In this document: positions 9,012-17,692 of the stretch, piece after piece | Position numbering within the stretch: position 1 is the stretch's first letter | Layout: each line of letters begins with the position of its first letter | DNA from: Rhodobacteraceae bacterium UBA6197 | GTDB taxonomy: Bacteria > Pseudomonadota > Alphaproteobacteria > Rhodobacterales > Rhodobacteraceae | NCBI GenBank assembly: GCA_002422085.1 | Contig: DISZ01000003.1 | Coordinates: 30,540 to 94,539 of the forward strand | DNA: 64,000 nucleotides | Reading direction: 5' to 3' | Position numbers and translations under genes: made by a program | Notes under the pieces: generated by a model | Databases searched by the model: none | The model's input: the letters and a program-made list of their open reading frames with translations, nothing else | What the model was told of the DNA's origin: nothing

Positions 9012-9941
9012 TCAAGCTCCGTCCGAGGCGCCCAAGAGCGCAGGTTCTGAGAGGTGATACGCATGGCAACATGCGGTAAGAGTGTTCGCCAACAGGCAGG
9101 CGATGGTCATCGGCCCGACGCCACCCGGAACCGGCGTGATCGCGCCCGCAACCGCGCTGACGGAGGCGAAATCGACGTCGCCGACAAGCCGCGTCTTGCC
9201 CGCTTCCGCCGCCGGAACGCGGTTGATGCCGACGTCGATCACGGTGGCGCCCGGTTTGATCCAATCGCCTCGCACAAGCCCCGGAACACCAGCCGCGACC
9301 ACGACAATATCGGCCAGCCGCGCCAGTTCGGGAATGTTGGACGACGATTTATGCGCCACCATCACAGTGCAATCGGCATTGAGCAAAAGCCGCGCCATCG
9401 GTTTGCCGACGATGTTGGAATGGCCGATCACCAGCGCGGTTTTGCCGCGAAAATCGCTGTAAATCTGCCGCAGCATTATCATGCAGCCGCGCGGTGTGCA
9501 GGGCACGATCGCATCCTGACCGGTTCCGACCATGCCGACGTTCGTGATGTGGAAGCCGTCCACATCCTTCTTCGGCTCGATCGCATTGATGACCAGAGTC
9601 GAATTCAGATGCGCCGGAAGCGGAAGCTGCACAAGGATTCCGTGCACCTCCGGATCGTCATTGAGCCGCGCGATCAGCCCAAGAAGCTCGGCCTCCGAGG
9701 ATTCCTCCGCCAGTCGGAATTCAAACGAATTCATCCCGGCCTCGACTGTCTGCGCCCCCTTTGACCGGACATAAACCTCCGAGGCAGGATCATTCCCGAC
9801 CAGCACAACCGCCAGGCCCGGCGTGATACCATGCTCGGCCTTCAGTCGCGTCACCGAACCTGCCACATCCGCACGCAGCGCCCCCGCAAGCGTCTTGCCG
9901 TCGATGATCCTGCCCCGAGGTTGCGGCTCGATATGGCTCAT
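9012..9941 (-). CDS. folD: methylene-THF dehydrogenase / methenyl-THF cyclohydrolase
   Basis: 309-residue bifunctional C1 enzyme interconverting 5,10-methylene-, methenyl- and 10-formyl-THF. Diagnostic blocks are YVRSKGAQTVEAG (catalytic Lys), GILVQLPLPAHLN, KDVDGFH, PCTPRGCM, GHSNIVGKPMARLLL and PVPGGVGPMTIACLL. Start at MSHIEPQ, with AAGG about 8 nt upstream. With purU immediately downstream, the pair can take methylene-THF to formate and free THF. It is divergent from a LysR gene. A second housekeeping folD elsewhere in the genome would be expected; this copy is probably tied to C1 load from demethylation. Confidence 0.93.
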   Translation of the reverse strand: MSHIEPQPRGRIIDGKTLAGALRADVAGSVTRLKAEHGITPGLAVVLVGNDPASEVYVRSKGAQTVEAGMNSFEFRLAEESSEAELLGLIARLNDDPEVHGILVQLPLPAHLNSTLVINAIEPKKDVDGFHITNVGMVGTGQDAIVPCTPRGCMIMLRQIYSDFRGKTALVIGHSNIVGKPMARLLLNADCTVMVAHKSSSNIPELARLADIVVVAAGVPGLVRGDWIKPGATVIDVGINRVPAAEAGKTRLVGDVDFASVSAVAGAITPVPGGVGPMTIACLLANTLTACCHAYHLSEPALLGASDGA

Positions 9942-10355
9942 GGCCGCGCCTTGGGGGGGCACTCGCATTGAGGTGAAAATCAGCAACAGCGCTATTCAGC
10001 GCAACCGCGCCGCCCATTGATACTGCGGTCATTGGAATAGACATTTCAGGCCCCGCTGGTTTGACTGCGCCGATCTGCGGCCAATAGAAGGGCAGAATTC
10101 TCGTCGGTCAATCGCGCGCCAGCAGAGTTCAGAAAATCAGAACAACGCCGAAAACAATCCCGAACCAGCACCGCCATTCGAATTTCAAAAACCTCTTGCG
10201 CTTGCGTCCTTATCCTGTGCTAAAAATATCAGGGTCGCTTGTCCTCCATCGCCATCGCGCGAAAAAATGCCCGTTTTCGAAGCATCGATGAAACCGGAAA
10301 AACGCGAGAGCGGCCCGCTAAACCCACACGCCGCGGAAAGGCCTTGCTCGAAGAC

Positions 10356-11366
10356 ATGTCAAATGCCGCCGGTTCCTCTCGTATCCCCGCCGAGTTCTCG
10401 GGGCGGCTGACGATTCGAGGGTTGCGCGTTTTCATTGCCTTGGAAGAAGCCCGCTCTGTCGCCGAGGCCGCCAAATTTCTTGGGCTCAGCAAATCCAACG
10501 TGTCGCAACACGTCACGGCATTGGAGGCCAGCGTTGGCGCGCGGCTGTTCGATCGGCAGCAAAAGCCCATCTCGTTAACCCCTGCGGGCCAGGTTCTCAG
10601 CCTCCATGCGCATCGCATTCTGGCGATGGTATCGGTGGCGGAAGCCTCTTTGGGCGAGATGAATCTGGATGGCCTCCCGCTGTTGAATTTCGCGGTTATC
10701 GATGATCTGGATGCCTCCTTGACGCCTGTTCTGGCGGCCTCGCTACAATCCCAGATGCCGCGGTGTTTCATTCGCACCTTTTCCGGGCGGTCAGATCAGG
10801 TCACCGCGCGGCTGGCAGCACGCGAGGCCGATATCGCCGTAACAGCGACAATTCCTGTCGATATGCACAAGTTTCAGGTGTTGCCGCTGATGCGTGAAAA
10901 GTTTGTGCTGGTCTGTGCGAAGGGCAAATATCGCACTGGTGGTGATTGGCGCGGAACGCTTTCCGAATTGCCGCTGATTCAGTATTCGGAGGCAATGCCG
11001 ATGGGGCAATTGGTTGCCACCCATCTGAAGCGGATCGGTTTTCATGTCCCGCGCAGATTCTCTTTTGAGACAAGCCGCTCGGTGATCGCCACCGTCGCAA
11101 AGACAGGCGGCTGGACGCTTTCGACGCCGCTCAGCATTCTCGACGCGATCCGGTTTCGAAATGAAATCGACATTTCGCCCCTGCCCTTCACCGGACTTTC
11201 GCGTCAGATTTACTTGATAAGCCGAATGGATGAGCTGGGATCATTGCCCGAGGTGCTGGCCAAACAGTTCCGAAGCCTGCTGCAAGACGAGGTTTTGCCC
11301 GAATTCGAGAAGACAGCTCCGAATCTTCCGGGTGGGCTCGAGGTTTACGACGACGCGCTGATGTGA
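10356..11366 (+). CDS. LysR-family transcriptional regulator
   Basis: 336 residues from MSNAAGSSRIP. The HTH is RGLRVFIALEEARSVAEAAK then SKSNVSQHVTALEASVGARL, followed by a periplasmic-binding-like effector domain. The frame stays open back to a TTG at 10239, but that extension is basic and without family similarity, and no start has a strong ribosome-binding site, so the start is uncertain. Divergent from folD-purU and a candidate regulator of it. Confidence 0.8.
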   Translation: MSNAAGSSRIPAEFSGRLTIRGLRVFIALEEARSVAEAAKFLGLSKSNVSQHVTALEASVGARLFDRQQKPISLTPAGQVLSLHAHRILAMVSVAEASLGEMNLDGLPLLNFAVIDDLDASLTPVLAASLQSQMPRCFIRTFSGRSDQVTARLAAREADIAVTATIPVDMHKFQVLPLMREKFVLVCAKGKYRTGGDWRGTLSELPLIQYSEAMPMGQLVATHLKRIGFHVPRRFSFETSRSVIATVAKTGGWTLSTPLSILDAIRFRNEIDISPLPFTGLSRQIYLISRMDELGSLPEVLAKQFRSLLQDEVLPEFEKTAPNLPGGLEVYDDALM

Positions 11367-11389
11367 GGGCGCAAGGGTCGCCGCATACG

Positions 11390-11427
11390 CAAAGTGCTCC
11401 AGACAGTGTGCACCGTCTGGAGTTTGC
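11390..11427. terminator. bidirectional hairpin between convergent genes
   Basis: CTCCAGAC (11397-11404) pairs perfectly with GTCTGGAG (11415-11422), and flanking GCAAA/TTTGC can extend the stem. It lies between the LysR stop and the stop of the leftward permease, as expected for a shared terminator. Confidence 0.6.
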
Positions 11428-11453
11428 GCAATCAACGGAAAGGCTTTGGCGTC

Positions 11454-12677
11454 TCAGCTACGCCCTTTCCACGGCACAAGTTTGCGTTCGGCCAGGCGCA
11501 TGATCAAATCGATGCCATAGCCGATCACGCCGATCAAAATGATGCCCATCAAGACGATATCGGTGAGCTGAAATTTCGAAGCCGCGATGATCATCATCCC
11601 CGCCCCCATTTGCGCTGCAACCAATTCCGCCGCGACCACCGTTCCCCAGCAAATCCCCATCGCCACGCGCGCACCGGTGAAAATCTCGGGCAGCGAATTC
11701 GGCAAGATGACGTGACGGAGAATTTGCCGCTTCGACGCGCCGAGCGAATAGGCCGCGTGGACTTTCGTGATGCTGACGCCCGAAACGCCGGCCCGCGCCG
11801 CGATCGTCATCACCCATAGCGCGGCAAGGAACAACAGCACGACCTTGCCCGTTTCCCAGATCCCGAACCAGATAATGACCAGCGGGATCAACGCCAACGG
11901 CGGCACGGGGCGCATGAATTCGACGATCGGATCAAACCAACCTCGGAACCATCCCGAAAGCCCCATCGCATACCCCAAGGGAACCCCGACCAGGGACCCC
12001 AGGGCAAACCCGGCCAGGACCCTCAAAAGAGACGCGCCCAGATGTTCCCACAAAGCATAGTTCTGGTAGCCGTTTTGCGCGACATCGACAAACCGGCTGG
12101 CGACGGCTTCGGGCGATGGCAGCCAGATTGCCTCCATCTGCAACCCTTTGTCGGACACAAAACTCAGCGTGCCCTTGGGCGTCATCGAAACCGTGCCGTG
12201 ATCCACCCTCACCTGATCGCCGGGCGCAATCGCCACGCCATCCACCGACACCACCTGCGGATCGCCGGCAAGTTTGATCAACCGATCGCGACCGGTCTGG
12301 ACGACCACCACGCCCTGCTTGGCGGTATCCAAGGGCTGGCCGACCTGCTCGACGGAAAGCACCACCTCGCCTGAAGCAACCGCCCCCGCCGCATCCCGCG
12401 CCTCGTAGGAAAAGGCGGTATCCCCGACAAACGGCCCCGGGACATGGAACGGCACCAATTTCGAGCCGGTGAACGCGCCCCAAAGCAAAAAGATAACCAA
12501 AAGCGAAATCACCGACGCCGCACGATCCGGTCTGATCGCGCTTTCATCGCCGAATGTGACGGTTTTGGCATTGACAAAATCGTGGAGTTTCACGCGCCGC
12601 CGCTTGATCTGTTCCACGGCATAGGCCGAGCCCGCAAACAGCACGACATAGACGAATAAGATCGCAAAACCTGTCAT
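11454..12677 (-). CDS. TauC-type ABC transporter permease with large N-terminal periplasmic insert, orphan
   Basis: 407 residues. An N-terminal membrane segment (MTGFAILFVYVVLFAGSAYA) and a second one near residue 55 bracket a soluble, probably periplasmic region of about 130 residues. The C-terminal 250 residues form a standard nitrate/sulfonate/taurine permease with PVPPLALIPLVIIWFGIWET and the EAA-like loop AAYSLGASKRQILRHVILP. AAGGAG 5 nt before the ATG sets the start. The cognate binding protein and ATPase normally beside such genes are absent; instead degraded sequence begins right upstream. Taurine or another sulfonate is the likely substrate class, by family only. It may be a leftover of a larger operon. 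Confidence 0.8.
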   Translation of the reverse strand: MTGFAILFVYVVLFAGSAYAVEQIKRRRVKLHDFVNAKTVTFGDESAIRPDRAASVISLLVIFLLWGAFTGSKLVPFHVPGPFVGDTAFSYEARDAAGAVASGEVVLSVEQVGQPLDTAKQGVVVVQTGRDRLIKLAGDPQVVSVDGVAIAPGDQVRVDHGTVSMTPKGTLSFVSDKGLQMEAIWLPSPEAVASRFVDVAQNGYQNYALWEHLGASLLRVLAGFALGSLVGVPLGYAMGLSGWFRGWFDPIVEFMRPVPPLALIPLVIIWFGIWETGKVVLLFLAALWVMTIAARAGVSGVSITKVHAAYSLGASKRQILRHVILPNSLPEIFTGARVAMGICWGTVVAAELVAAQMGAGMMIIAASKFQLTDIVLMGIILIGVIGYGIDLIMRLAERKLVPWKGRS

Positions 12678-12695
12678 TTTTCTGCTCCTTGGCGG

Positions 12696-12875
12696 CCCAT
12701 AATCTCTTCTTCCATATTCCACGAACGCATCCGCGCCGAGGCCAAGATGCGCTGCCTCAAGTTCTTCAGAGAGCACATCGCCGGGAGAGACACAGACCGC
12801 CAAACTGCCGAAATCCAAATCCGCGCCGCACTCATAAACCGCTTCAATGCCCTCGGCACCCCTGAGATCGCCTGA
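12696..12875 (+). pseudogene. C-terminal coding remnant, possibly of a transposase
   Basis: An open plus-strand frame without a start reads through IFHERIRAEAKMRCLKFF and TAEIQIRAALINRFNALG before a TGA. Its composition is protein-like (amphipathic, Arg/Ala-rich) and it abuts the ribosome-binding site of the opposite-strand permease gene. The pattern reminds me of the tail of a mobile-element protein, but I cannot name the family with confidence. Read as a 3' fragment of a deleted gene. Confidence 0.35.
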
Positions 12876-13029
12876 GTGTCTTGAGACTGAAGGGGAAAGG
12901 GGAAGCCACGCCTCAGGCCCCTTTCTGCAACAACGCCGCTTCATGCCGCCGTTCCGAGATCGGCCGTCACTTCCCGTGCCAGCCCGGTCAGTCAGTCCAT
13001 CCGAAGGCGAACATTCAGGCCATTGGTGT

Positions 13030-13116
13030 CTGACTAAGGTCGAAGCTCTGGCCATCGCAGAAGATGGCACAATGTGGGTTTCTATAGACAACGACGGTGT
13101 AGAAGACCATTCCAGT
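13030..13116 (+). pseudogene. fragment of an esterase-like/phytase-like protein gene
   Basis: About 29 codons read LTKVEALAIAEDGTMWVSID then NDGVEDHSS. This is the typical near-C-terminal block of 'esterase-like activity of phytase' family proteins (pattern K-V-E-G-L-A...V-D-N-D-G-V-D-D). No other part of such a gene is recognisable on either side, so this is a decayed remnant. Confidence 0.55.
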
Positions 13117-13985
13117 AAGGCGATGTCTCACCGTAACCATGCAGTAACGCATCGCTTCACGGCATTGATGCGCCCCACCGCAGTTTGCGCGCGGGGCTCA
13201 TTTATTTGTTCAAAACTGTGGCGTTCCGTGAACCTCGGCGCTTCATCTGCAAGAAAATGCTGCGTGAGCAAAAGCCGCGCCTGCATAAGGCCAGTTTGTC
13301 CCGCGATGTGTGAATTCGGCTGCCGTCGAAATTCGCTCGCGCAGCGAATGTCCGGTTCGACGGGCCGCATCGCAGCATTGCAGACACACGATGAACGGCG
13401 GGAATGGGCCGAGTGCGTTGCTCAGAGGCCGCGCCTACCCCCTCCCGATGGTTCCTCCCCGGCCCCGTTTGTATGCGGGGGGGCGCAGCGCGGCATTTCG
13501 CTAGCGGCAGGCATTTTCACCGGGGAATCCAGGCGGAAGCCACCTGCCGCACGATTTTGGGAAAAGCGACTCAATATCAAAGGCTTGCGGAATCACGACC
13601 TTGGCGCGCTGGATTCTTTTGCGGAATCCAGGGAATCCAGTTTGTGGAAGCCACCACGCCGGAAGCCAGCCAGCGGAAGCCAGCTTGCCATGCACCTTCA
13701 AAATGGCGGTTTCACCCCAGACGAGAAGACATTCCCGCCGCGCCAGATCGGGGTTTTACTGGCCCGTTGGCCGCGACACCACGTCAGCGGCGCACACCGC
13801 GTGTGGAGCGCGCTCGCGGCCAGCGGCGTCGCCCGATGGCGCTGGGCGGGGAAAGGGACTGCCTCGGACGGTAGCCGAAGAACGTTTGGACCTGTGCGGC
13901 GGCTTCGATGCGGCTTGACCCTTGCGCCTTGTCCAACAACACTGATCACATCAGACAGATGCGCCAGTAGCAGAGGAACGGGGAT
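13117..13985. repeat. non-coding stretch with a cluster of GGAAGCCA / GGAATCCA octamers
   Basis: No credible gene; a long open plus-strand frame here has no family-like segment and consists of shadow composition. Between about 13523 and 13685 the octamers GGAAGCCA (four copies) and GGAATCCA (three copies) recur at irregular 11-90 nt steps. A small hairpin (GGATTC, 6-nt loop, GGAATCC) lies near 13611. The rest holds nothing I can identify. Confidence 0.45.
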
Positions 13986-14588
13986 ATGACGGCAGAACTT
14001 CAGGTCGTTCCTGCGAGGCGAGGCCGGGCTGTCCGTCTGGCCAGGGGCCAAGCGATCCAGATTATCAATACTCATGGTCAGCAAGTCGTCGACACCTGGT
14101 GCTTCAATGCCTGCGACCTGTCAGAATTCATGTCGATGGAGCATCTGCACGCCAGCCTGCAGGGGATTTTTCCGACGAAGGGCGATGGCCTTGCAACGAA
14201 CCGGCGGCGGCCGATCCTGATGCTGGAGGAGGATACCTCGCCAGGACGCCACGACACCATCATCGCGGCCTGCGACGTTCATCGCTATGCCGCGCTGGGC
14301 TGCCGCGCCTATCACGACAACTGCACGGACAACCTGCATGCGGCCCTCGGGCAAGTGAACCTTCGCGCCCCCGACTGTCCGGCCCCTCTGAACTTGTGGA
14401 TGAACATCCCGGTTGGCCCTGATGGCAAGATCATCTGGGGAGAGCCGCTGAGCAAGCCGGGGGATTACGTGACGCTGCGCGCCATGATGGATTGCATCTT
14501 GGTCATGTCAACTTGCCCGCAGGACATGGTCCCGATCAACGGTGCCGCGTGCCAGCCGACCGAGGTTCACTATCGGCTGATCGGCTGA
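13986..14588 (+). CDS. DUF1989 / urea-carboxylase-associated family protein
   Basis: 200 residues. Conserved blocks include QVVDTWCFNACD, TNRRRPILMLEEDTSPGRHD, AACDVHRYAALGC, YHDNCTDNL, MNIPVGPDG and MDCILVMSTCPQDMVPING, close to full family length. Some family members accompany urea carboxylase or act in glycine/betaine-linked pathways; the biochemical activity of this copy is not established. It has GGAACGGGGAT before the ATG and no co-directional neighbour, so it is probably monocistronic. Confidence 0.85.
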   Translation: MTAELQVVPARRGRAVRLARGQAIQIINTHGQQVVDTWCFNACDLSEFMSMEHLHASLQGIFPTKGDGLATNRRRPILMLEEDTSPGRHDTIIAACDVHRYAALGCRAYHDNCTDNLHAALGQVNLRAPDCPAPLNLWMNIPVGPDGKIIWGEPLSKPGDYVTLRAMMDCILVMSTCPQDMVPINGAACQPTEVHYRLIG

Positions 14589-14619
14589 TCGGCTGATTGG
14601 CTGCAAGACCAGCGCGGGA

Positions 14620-15165
14620 TCAGGCTAGCCCGGGGCTGATGCGATAGACCCGTGCGCCGTCGCCCTCTTTCGCCGACGTCACGATCAATCCCAGCTTCTT
14701 GCCCAACGCCCCCGACATTGCGCCACGCAAGGTGTGAGGCGTCCAGCAAGTGGCTGTAATCATGGCTTCCATTGTGGTGCCTTCGGGCGCCTGAAGCAGT
14801 GAGATCAGCATCGCCTGCTTGGTCCCGGCGCGCGGCGTTGGCGGTTTGGGCGCGGCAGGCTCGGCGGCATGTTTGTGGATCGCGGTCATGGTCTTGACCA
14901 CGACGGGCTCGATGCCGATAACCCGCAGCCCTGCATCGGTGACAACCAGCGTGGTGCCGTGGCCATCGCCGGTTTCCCGCCAGAGCGGTTCGCCCCGGCT
15001 TGAGGGGGCGTCGACCTCCTGCAGCCAGCCGCGTTCGATCATCCTGTTGACGGCCATCTTCGCCGCCGCGCCCGCCAGTCCCTTGGGCAAGGGCAGGGCA
15101 ATATTGTCGGGGCGCTGGGCCCCGGCGGTCAGGATGGTGGTCTGGGTTTCTGTCAGTTTGGTCAT
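14620..15165 (-). CDS. DUF3489-domain protein
   Basis: 181 residues. The C-terminal part carries the DUF3489 pattern RAGTKQAMLISLLQAPEG, WTPHTLRGAMSGALGKKLGL and ARVYRI, which looks like a winged-helix fold. The N-terminal half is also helix-turn-helix-like (LTETQTTILTAG...MAVNRMIERGWL). Such proteins are often found beside site-specific recombinases in alphaproteobacterial mobile regions; no recombinase is left here. DNA binding is inferred, function unknown. Confidence 0.75.
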   Translation of the reverse strand: MTKLTETQTTILTAGAQRPDNIALPLPKGLAGAAAKMAVNRMIERGWLQEVDAPSSRGEPLWRETGDGHGTTLVVTDAGLRVIGIEPVVVKTMTAIHKHAAEPAAPKPPTPRAGTKQAMLISLLQAPEGTTMEAMITATCWTPHTLRGAMSGALGKKLGLIVTSAKEGDGARVYRISPGLA

Positions 15166-15176
15166 GGCGGGTTCCC

Positions 15177-15401
15177 CTATTGGTCGTGGGTGGCGAGAAA
15201 AGTGGCGATGCGCGACAGCAGATCGTTATGGCCGTTCGCATCGGCCCCGAGGATCACATCGCCATCGTCGTCGCGTTCCAGATCGGCGATCTCGCGCAGC
15301 AGGGCGATGGCACCGTCGCAGGCGGCGAGGCGTTCGGCCTCCCACGCGGCGGTGAGGACGTCTTGTTCGATCTGATGGCGCTGGGCGGGATCAAACGGCA
15401 T
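15177..15401 (-). CDS. small hypothetical protein, 74 residues
   Basis: Acidic, predicted helical (DPAQRHQIEQDVLTAAWEAE), no recognised domain. It overlaps the start of the downstream-oriented partner (15391-15621) by 11 nt and ends 11 nt before the DUF3489 gene, so the three form one small operon. Typical cargo of mobile regions; function unknown. Confidence 0.6.
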   Translation of the reverse strand: MPFDPAQRHQIEQDVLTAAWEAERLAACDGAIALLREIADLERDDDGDVILGADANGHNDLLSRIATFLATHDQ

Positions 15402-15621
15402 GTTCGCCCTCCTTGAAAGCGCTGTCGGTGATCTGGCGCAGCAGGCTGGCGTAGTGGTTCAGGGTGCCGACGTGGCCCCAGTTGATCTCGTCCGGGTGGG
15501 TCTCGAAATGGTCATCGCTCAGGGCCTTCAGCCGCTCCAGCATCGCGTCGACTTCGGCCCTGACGGCGAGAAATGCGTTCAGGGCTGTATCGTTGGGTTC
15601 GATGGCGCGGAGGGTGGTCAT
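15391..15621 (-). CDS. small hypothetical protein, 76 residues
   Basis: Starts at MTTLRAIEPND with GGAAG upstream; the open frame extends further back, but as an AT-rich hydrophobic run unlike the rest. Helical, charged (VDAMLERLKALSDDHFETHP). First gene of the three-gene DUF3489 cluster. Function unknown. Confidence 0.6.
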   Translation of the reverse strand: MTTLRAIEPNDTALNAFLAVRAEVDAMLERLKALSDDHFETHPDEINWGHVGTLNHYASLLRQITDSAFKEGEHAV

Positions 15622-16043
15622 GGTGTGGTCTTCTTCCACTGAGTTGCATCGTTTTCGCGCAATCAGGATCGCTCTGAGGGCGATCACAATCAACTCAAAC
15701 CAGAACAAAATCATTCATTTAATCGAAATAGACACCTCCATGGGCTGTATGAGCGAGCGGGAACTTTCTGCCCCCTCGCGCTAGGCGACCCGAAGGACCC
15801 GATATGCCAGGGACTGCAGGATCGACGCTCAGGGTCGCAAAACATGACGGCACCCAATGATCGCCACGCGTACTTGAGCGATTCCGGTATCGGCGGCGAA
15901 GCGGACTGCGATGCCACTTGCTGCCGACCATCGCGCTGGGCGGAATATGGACCATTCCTGGTGCAGCACTGCAATTTCCGCGCTTGTTTCAGGCGGAATC
16001 GATCGTGCAGATTTCTCAGAAAACTCCCGTATCAAGCGCGTCT
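15622..16043. other. non-coding spacer, locally AT-richer
   Basis: About 420 nt between the DUF3489 cluster and the MBL gene. The part nearest the cluster (15650-15740) is AT-rich and may hold its promoter. No supported gene or RNA. Confidence 0.45.
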
Positions 16044-17648
16044 TTATTCTCGCTGCGCGTCATTTGACACGAGGGCTCGCTGCAACTGCCGGATCAGCAC
16101 GCCGCGGGACTTCTCGTCCGGACAGGCCCGCAGTTCATCGCTGATCTGCAGCAGGAGCCGGGACACGTCATTGTGCCAGTCCATGTGTCCGACCTGCTGG
16201 GGCAAAAGCCGCGGCATCACTGTCTCGTCGAGGCTTTCAGCCCCGGTTGGCGTCAGCGCATAGCCTGCGTCGAGGGATGGGATAACGACATCGCCGGGGT
16301 CCACGATGCCTTTGAGCCTTTCGGCAAGCGCCGCCATGGCGGCCTCTTCGCCGTGGACCAGAAAGACCTGATGCCGGATCGGAAGCCGGGCCTTGATCCA
16401 GTCACGCAGTTCGGTTCCGTCCGCGTGGCCCGAATAGAGGTCAAGCGATCTGATCCGCGCCCGCACGACAAACTCTTCGCCCTGAATCCGGACCGATCTT
16501 GCGCCGTCCTGCAGGATACGGCCCAGCGTGCCTACGGCCTGAAAGCCGGTGAAGAGCACGGTACCCTCGTCGCGCCAGAGCCAGTTTTTCAGCCGGTGAC
16601 GGATACGTCCGGCATCGCACATGCCCGAGGCGGCAATGACGATGTGGAATCCCTGCACCTTATCCAGCGCCATGCTCTGTTCCCGGGTTTCGGTAAAGTG
16701 CAGCTGCCGGGACCGCAGCCCCTGCATCAGGACGGCCCCCTCTTCCAGTTCGCGGTGGTGCTTGGCGAAGACCCGCGTCGCCTTGGTTGCCAACGGGCTG
16801 TCCACATAGATCGGGATGGACGGCAGCGCGCCCTCGGCCATCAGGCGGGCCAGATCGCTGATCAGTTCCTGAGCCCGTTCGACGGCAAAGGACGGGATAA
16901 GCAGCGCGCCGTGGGGATGCATGGCCGTGCGAACCTCTTCGCACAGCAGCGTGCGGCGGCGGTCTGCGGTGGCTTCGATCCGGTCGCGGTCGCCATAGGT
17001 GGCTTCGCAGATGACGTAATCTAGCCCGCTCGGGCCTTCGGGGTCGGGATGCATCAGCTTGTAGTCCGGGCCGATATCCGCCGAGAACAGGATGCGCAAC
17101 GGGGCGCCCTCGGCCTGCGACACCTCGATCTCGACCGATGCCGAGCCCAGAAGGTGCCCGGCATTCCAGAACCGCGCCCGCAGACCCGGCAACACGGTAA
17201 ACCACGCAGCATAGGCCTGCGGGTGGAACAACGCGAGGCAGGTCTCGACATCGGCCAGCGTGTAGATCGGCGCGACCGTGCCACGATCCCGCCGCGCGGC
17301 GCGGCGGTTGAACTGCTCAACCTCGATCTCCTGGATATGAGCGCTGTCCGGCAGCATGACTCCCGCCAGATCAACCGTGGCCGGTGTCGCGTGGATGGCC
17401 CCGGAAAACCCGTGCTTAACAAGTTTCGGCAAGAGGCCGGAATGGTCGATATGGGCATGGCTTAGGATGACAGCGTCAATCTTTTCGGGCGCGAAGGGGA
17501 GCGGTCGGTAGTTGAGTTCCTTTTCCGTCTTCGATCCCTGGAACATGCCGCAATCGATCAGGATCTGCCCATGCCCGGTTTCCAGCCGGAAGCATGATCC
17601 GGTGACCGACCGTGCGGCACCGTGAAAGGTCAGGCGGGGATGAGACAT
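16044..17648 (-). CDS. MBL-fold metallo-hydrolase with beta-CASP/RNA-specificity domain
   Basis: 534 residues from MSHPRLTFHG. Zinc ligands HxHxDH (SHAHIDHSG, residues 64-69) and a DYVICEATYGDRDR block mark a metallo-beta-lactamase core. The inserted beta-CASP region and C-terminal VHGEEAAMAALAERL match RNase J/CPSF-type 'RNA specificity' proteins, so an RNA exo/endonuclease is likely. It lies 44 nt after the PHA synthase stop, same direction, so it may be the last gene of that operon. Related MBL genes occur in low-oxygen stress clusters with PHA synthase and universal stress proteins. Confidence 0.87.
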   Translation of the reverse strand: MSHPRLTFHGAARSVTGSCFRLETGHGQILIDCGMFQGSKTEKELNYRPLPFAPEKIDAVILSHAHIDHSGLLPKLVKHGFSGAIHATPATVDLAGVMLPDSAHIQEIEVEQFNRRAARRDRGTVAPIYTLADVETCLALFHPQAYAAWFTVLPGLRARFWNAGHLLGSASVEIEVSQAEGAPLRILFSADIGPDYKLMHPDPEGPSGLDYVICEATYGDRDRIEATADRRRTLLCEEVRTAMHPHGALLIPSFAVERAQELISDLARLMAEGALPSIPIYVDSPLATKATRVFAKHHRELEEGAVLMQGLRSRQLHFTETREQSMALDKVQGFHIVIAASGMCDAGRIRHRLKNWLWRDEGTVLFTGFQAVGTLGRILQDGARSVRIQGEEFVVRARIRSLDLYSGHADGTELRDWIKARLPIRHQVFLVHGEEAAMAALAERLKGIVDPGDVVIPSLDAGYALTPTGAESLDETVMPRLLPQQVGHMDWHNDVSRLLLQISDELRACPDEKSRGVLIRQLQRALVSNDAQRE

Positions 17649-17692
17649 GGGTTGTTTCCTTTGCGGATGGTTCGGCGCGGCAGCAGCGGCAG

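Noticed and set aside
9942..10355. Riboswitch upstream of folD-purU
   Set aside because: No recognisable glycine, THF or other riboswitch core; the region looks like an ordinary divergent promoter.
13523..13690. CRISPR array
   Set aside because: The repeated unit is only 8 bp and spacing is irregular; there are no cas genes in the window.
12847..13989. Plus-strand open frame of 380 codons across the decay zone
   Set aside because: Only one short phytase-like piece inside it looks like protein; the rest has shadow composition, includes a nucleotide repeat cluster, and has no ribosome-binding site.
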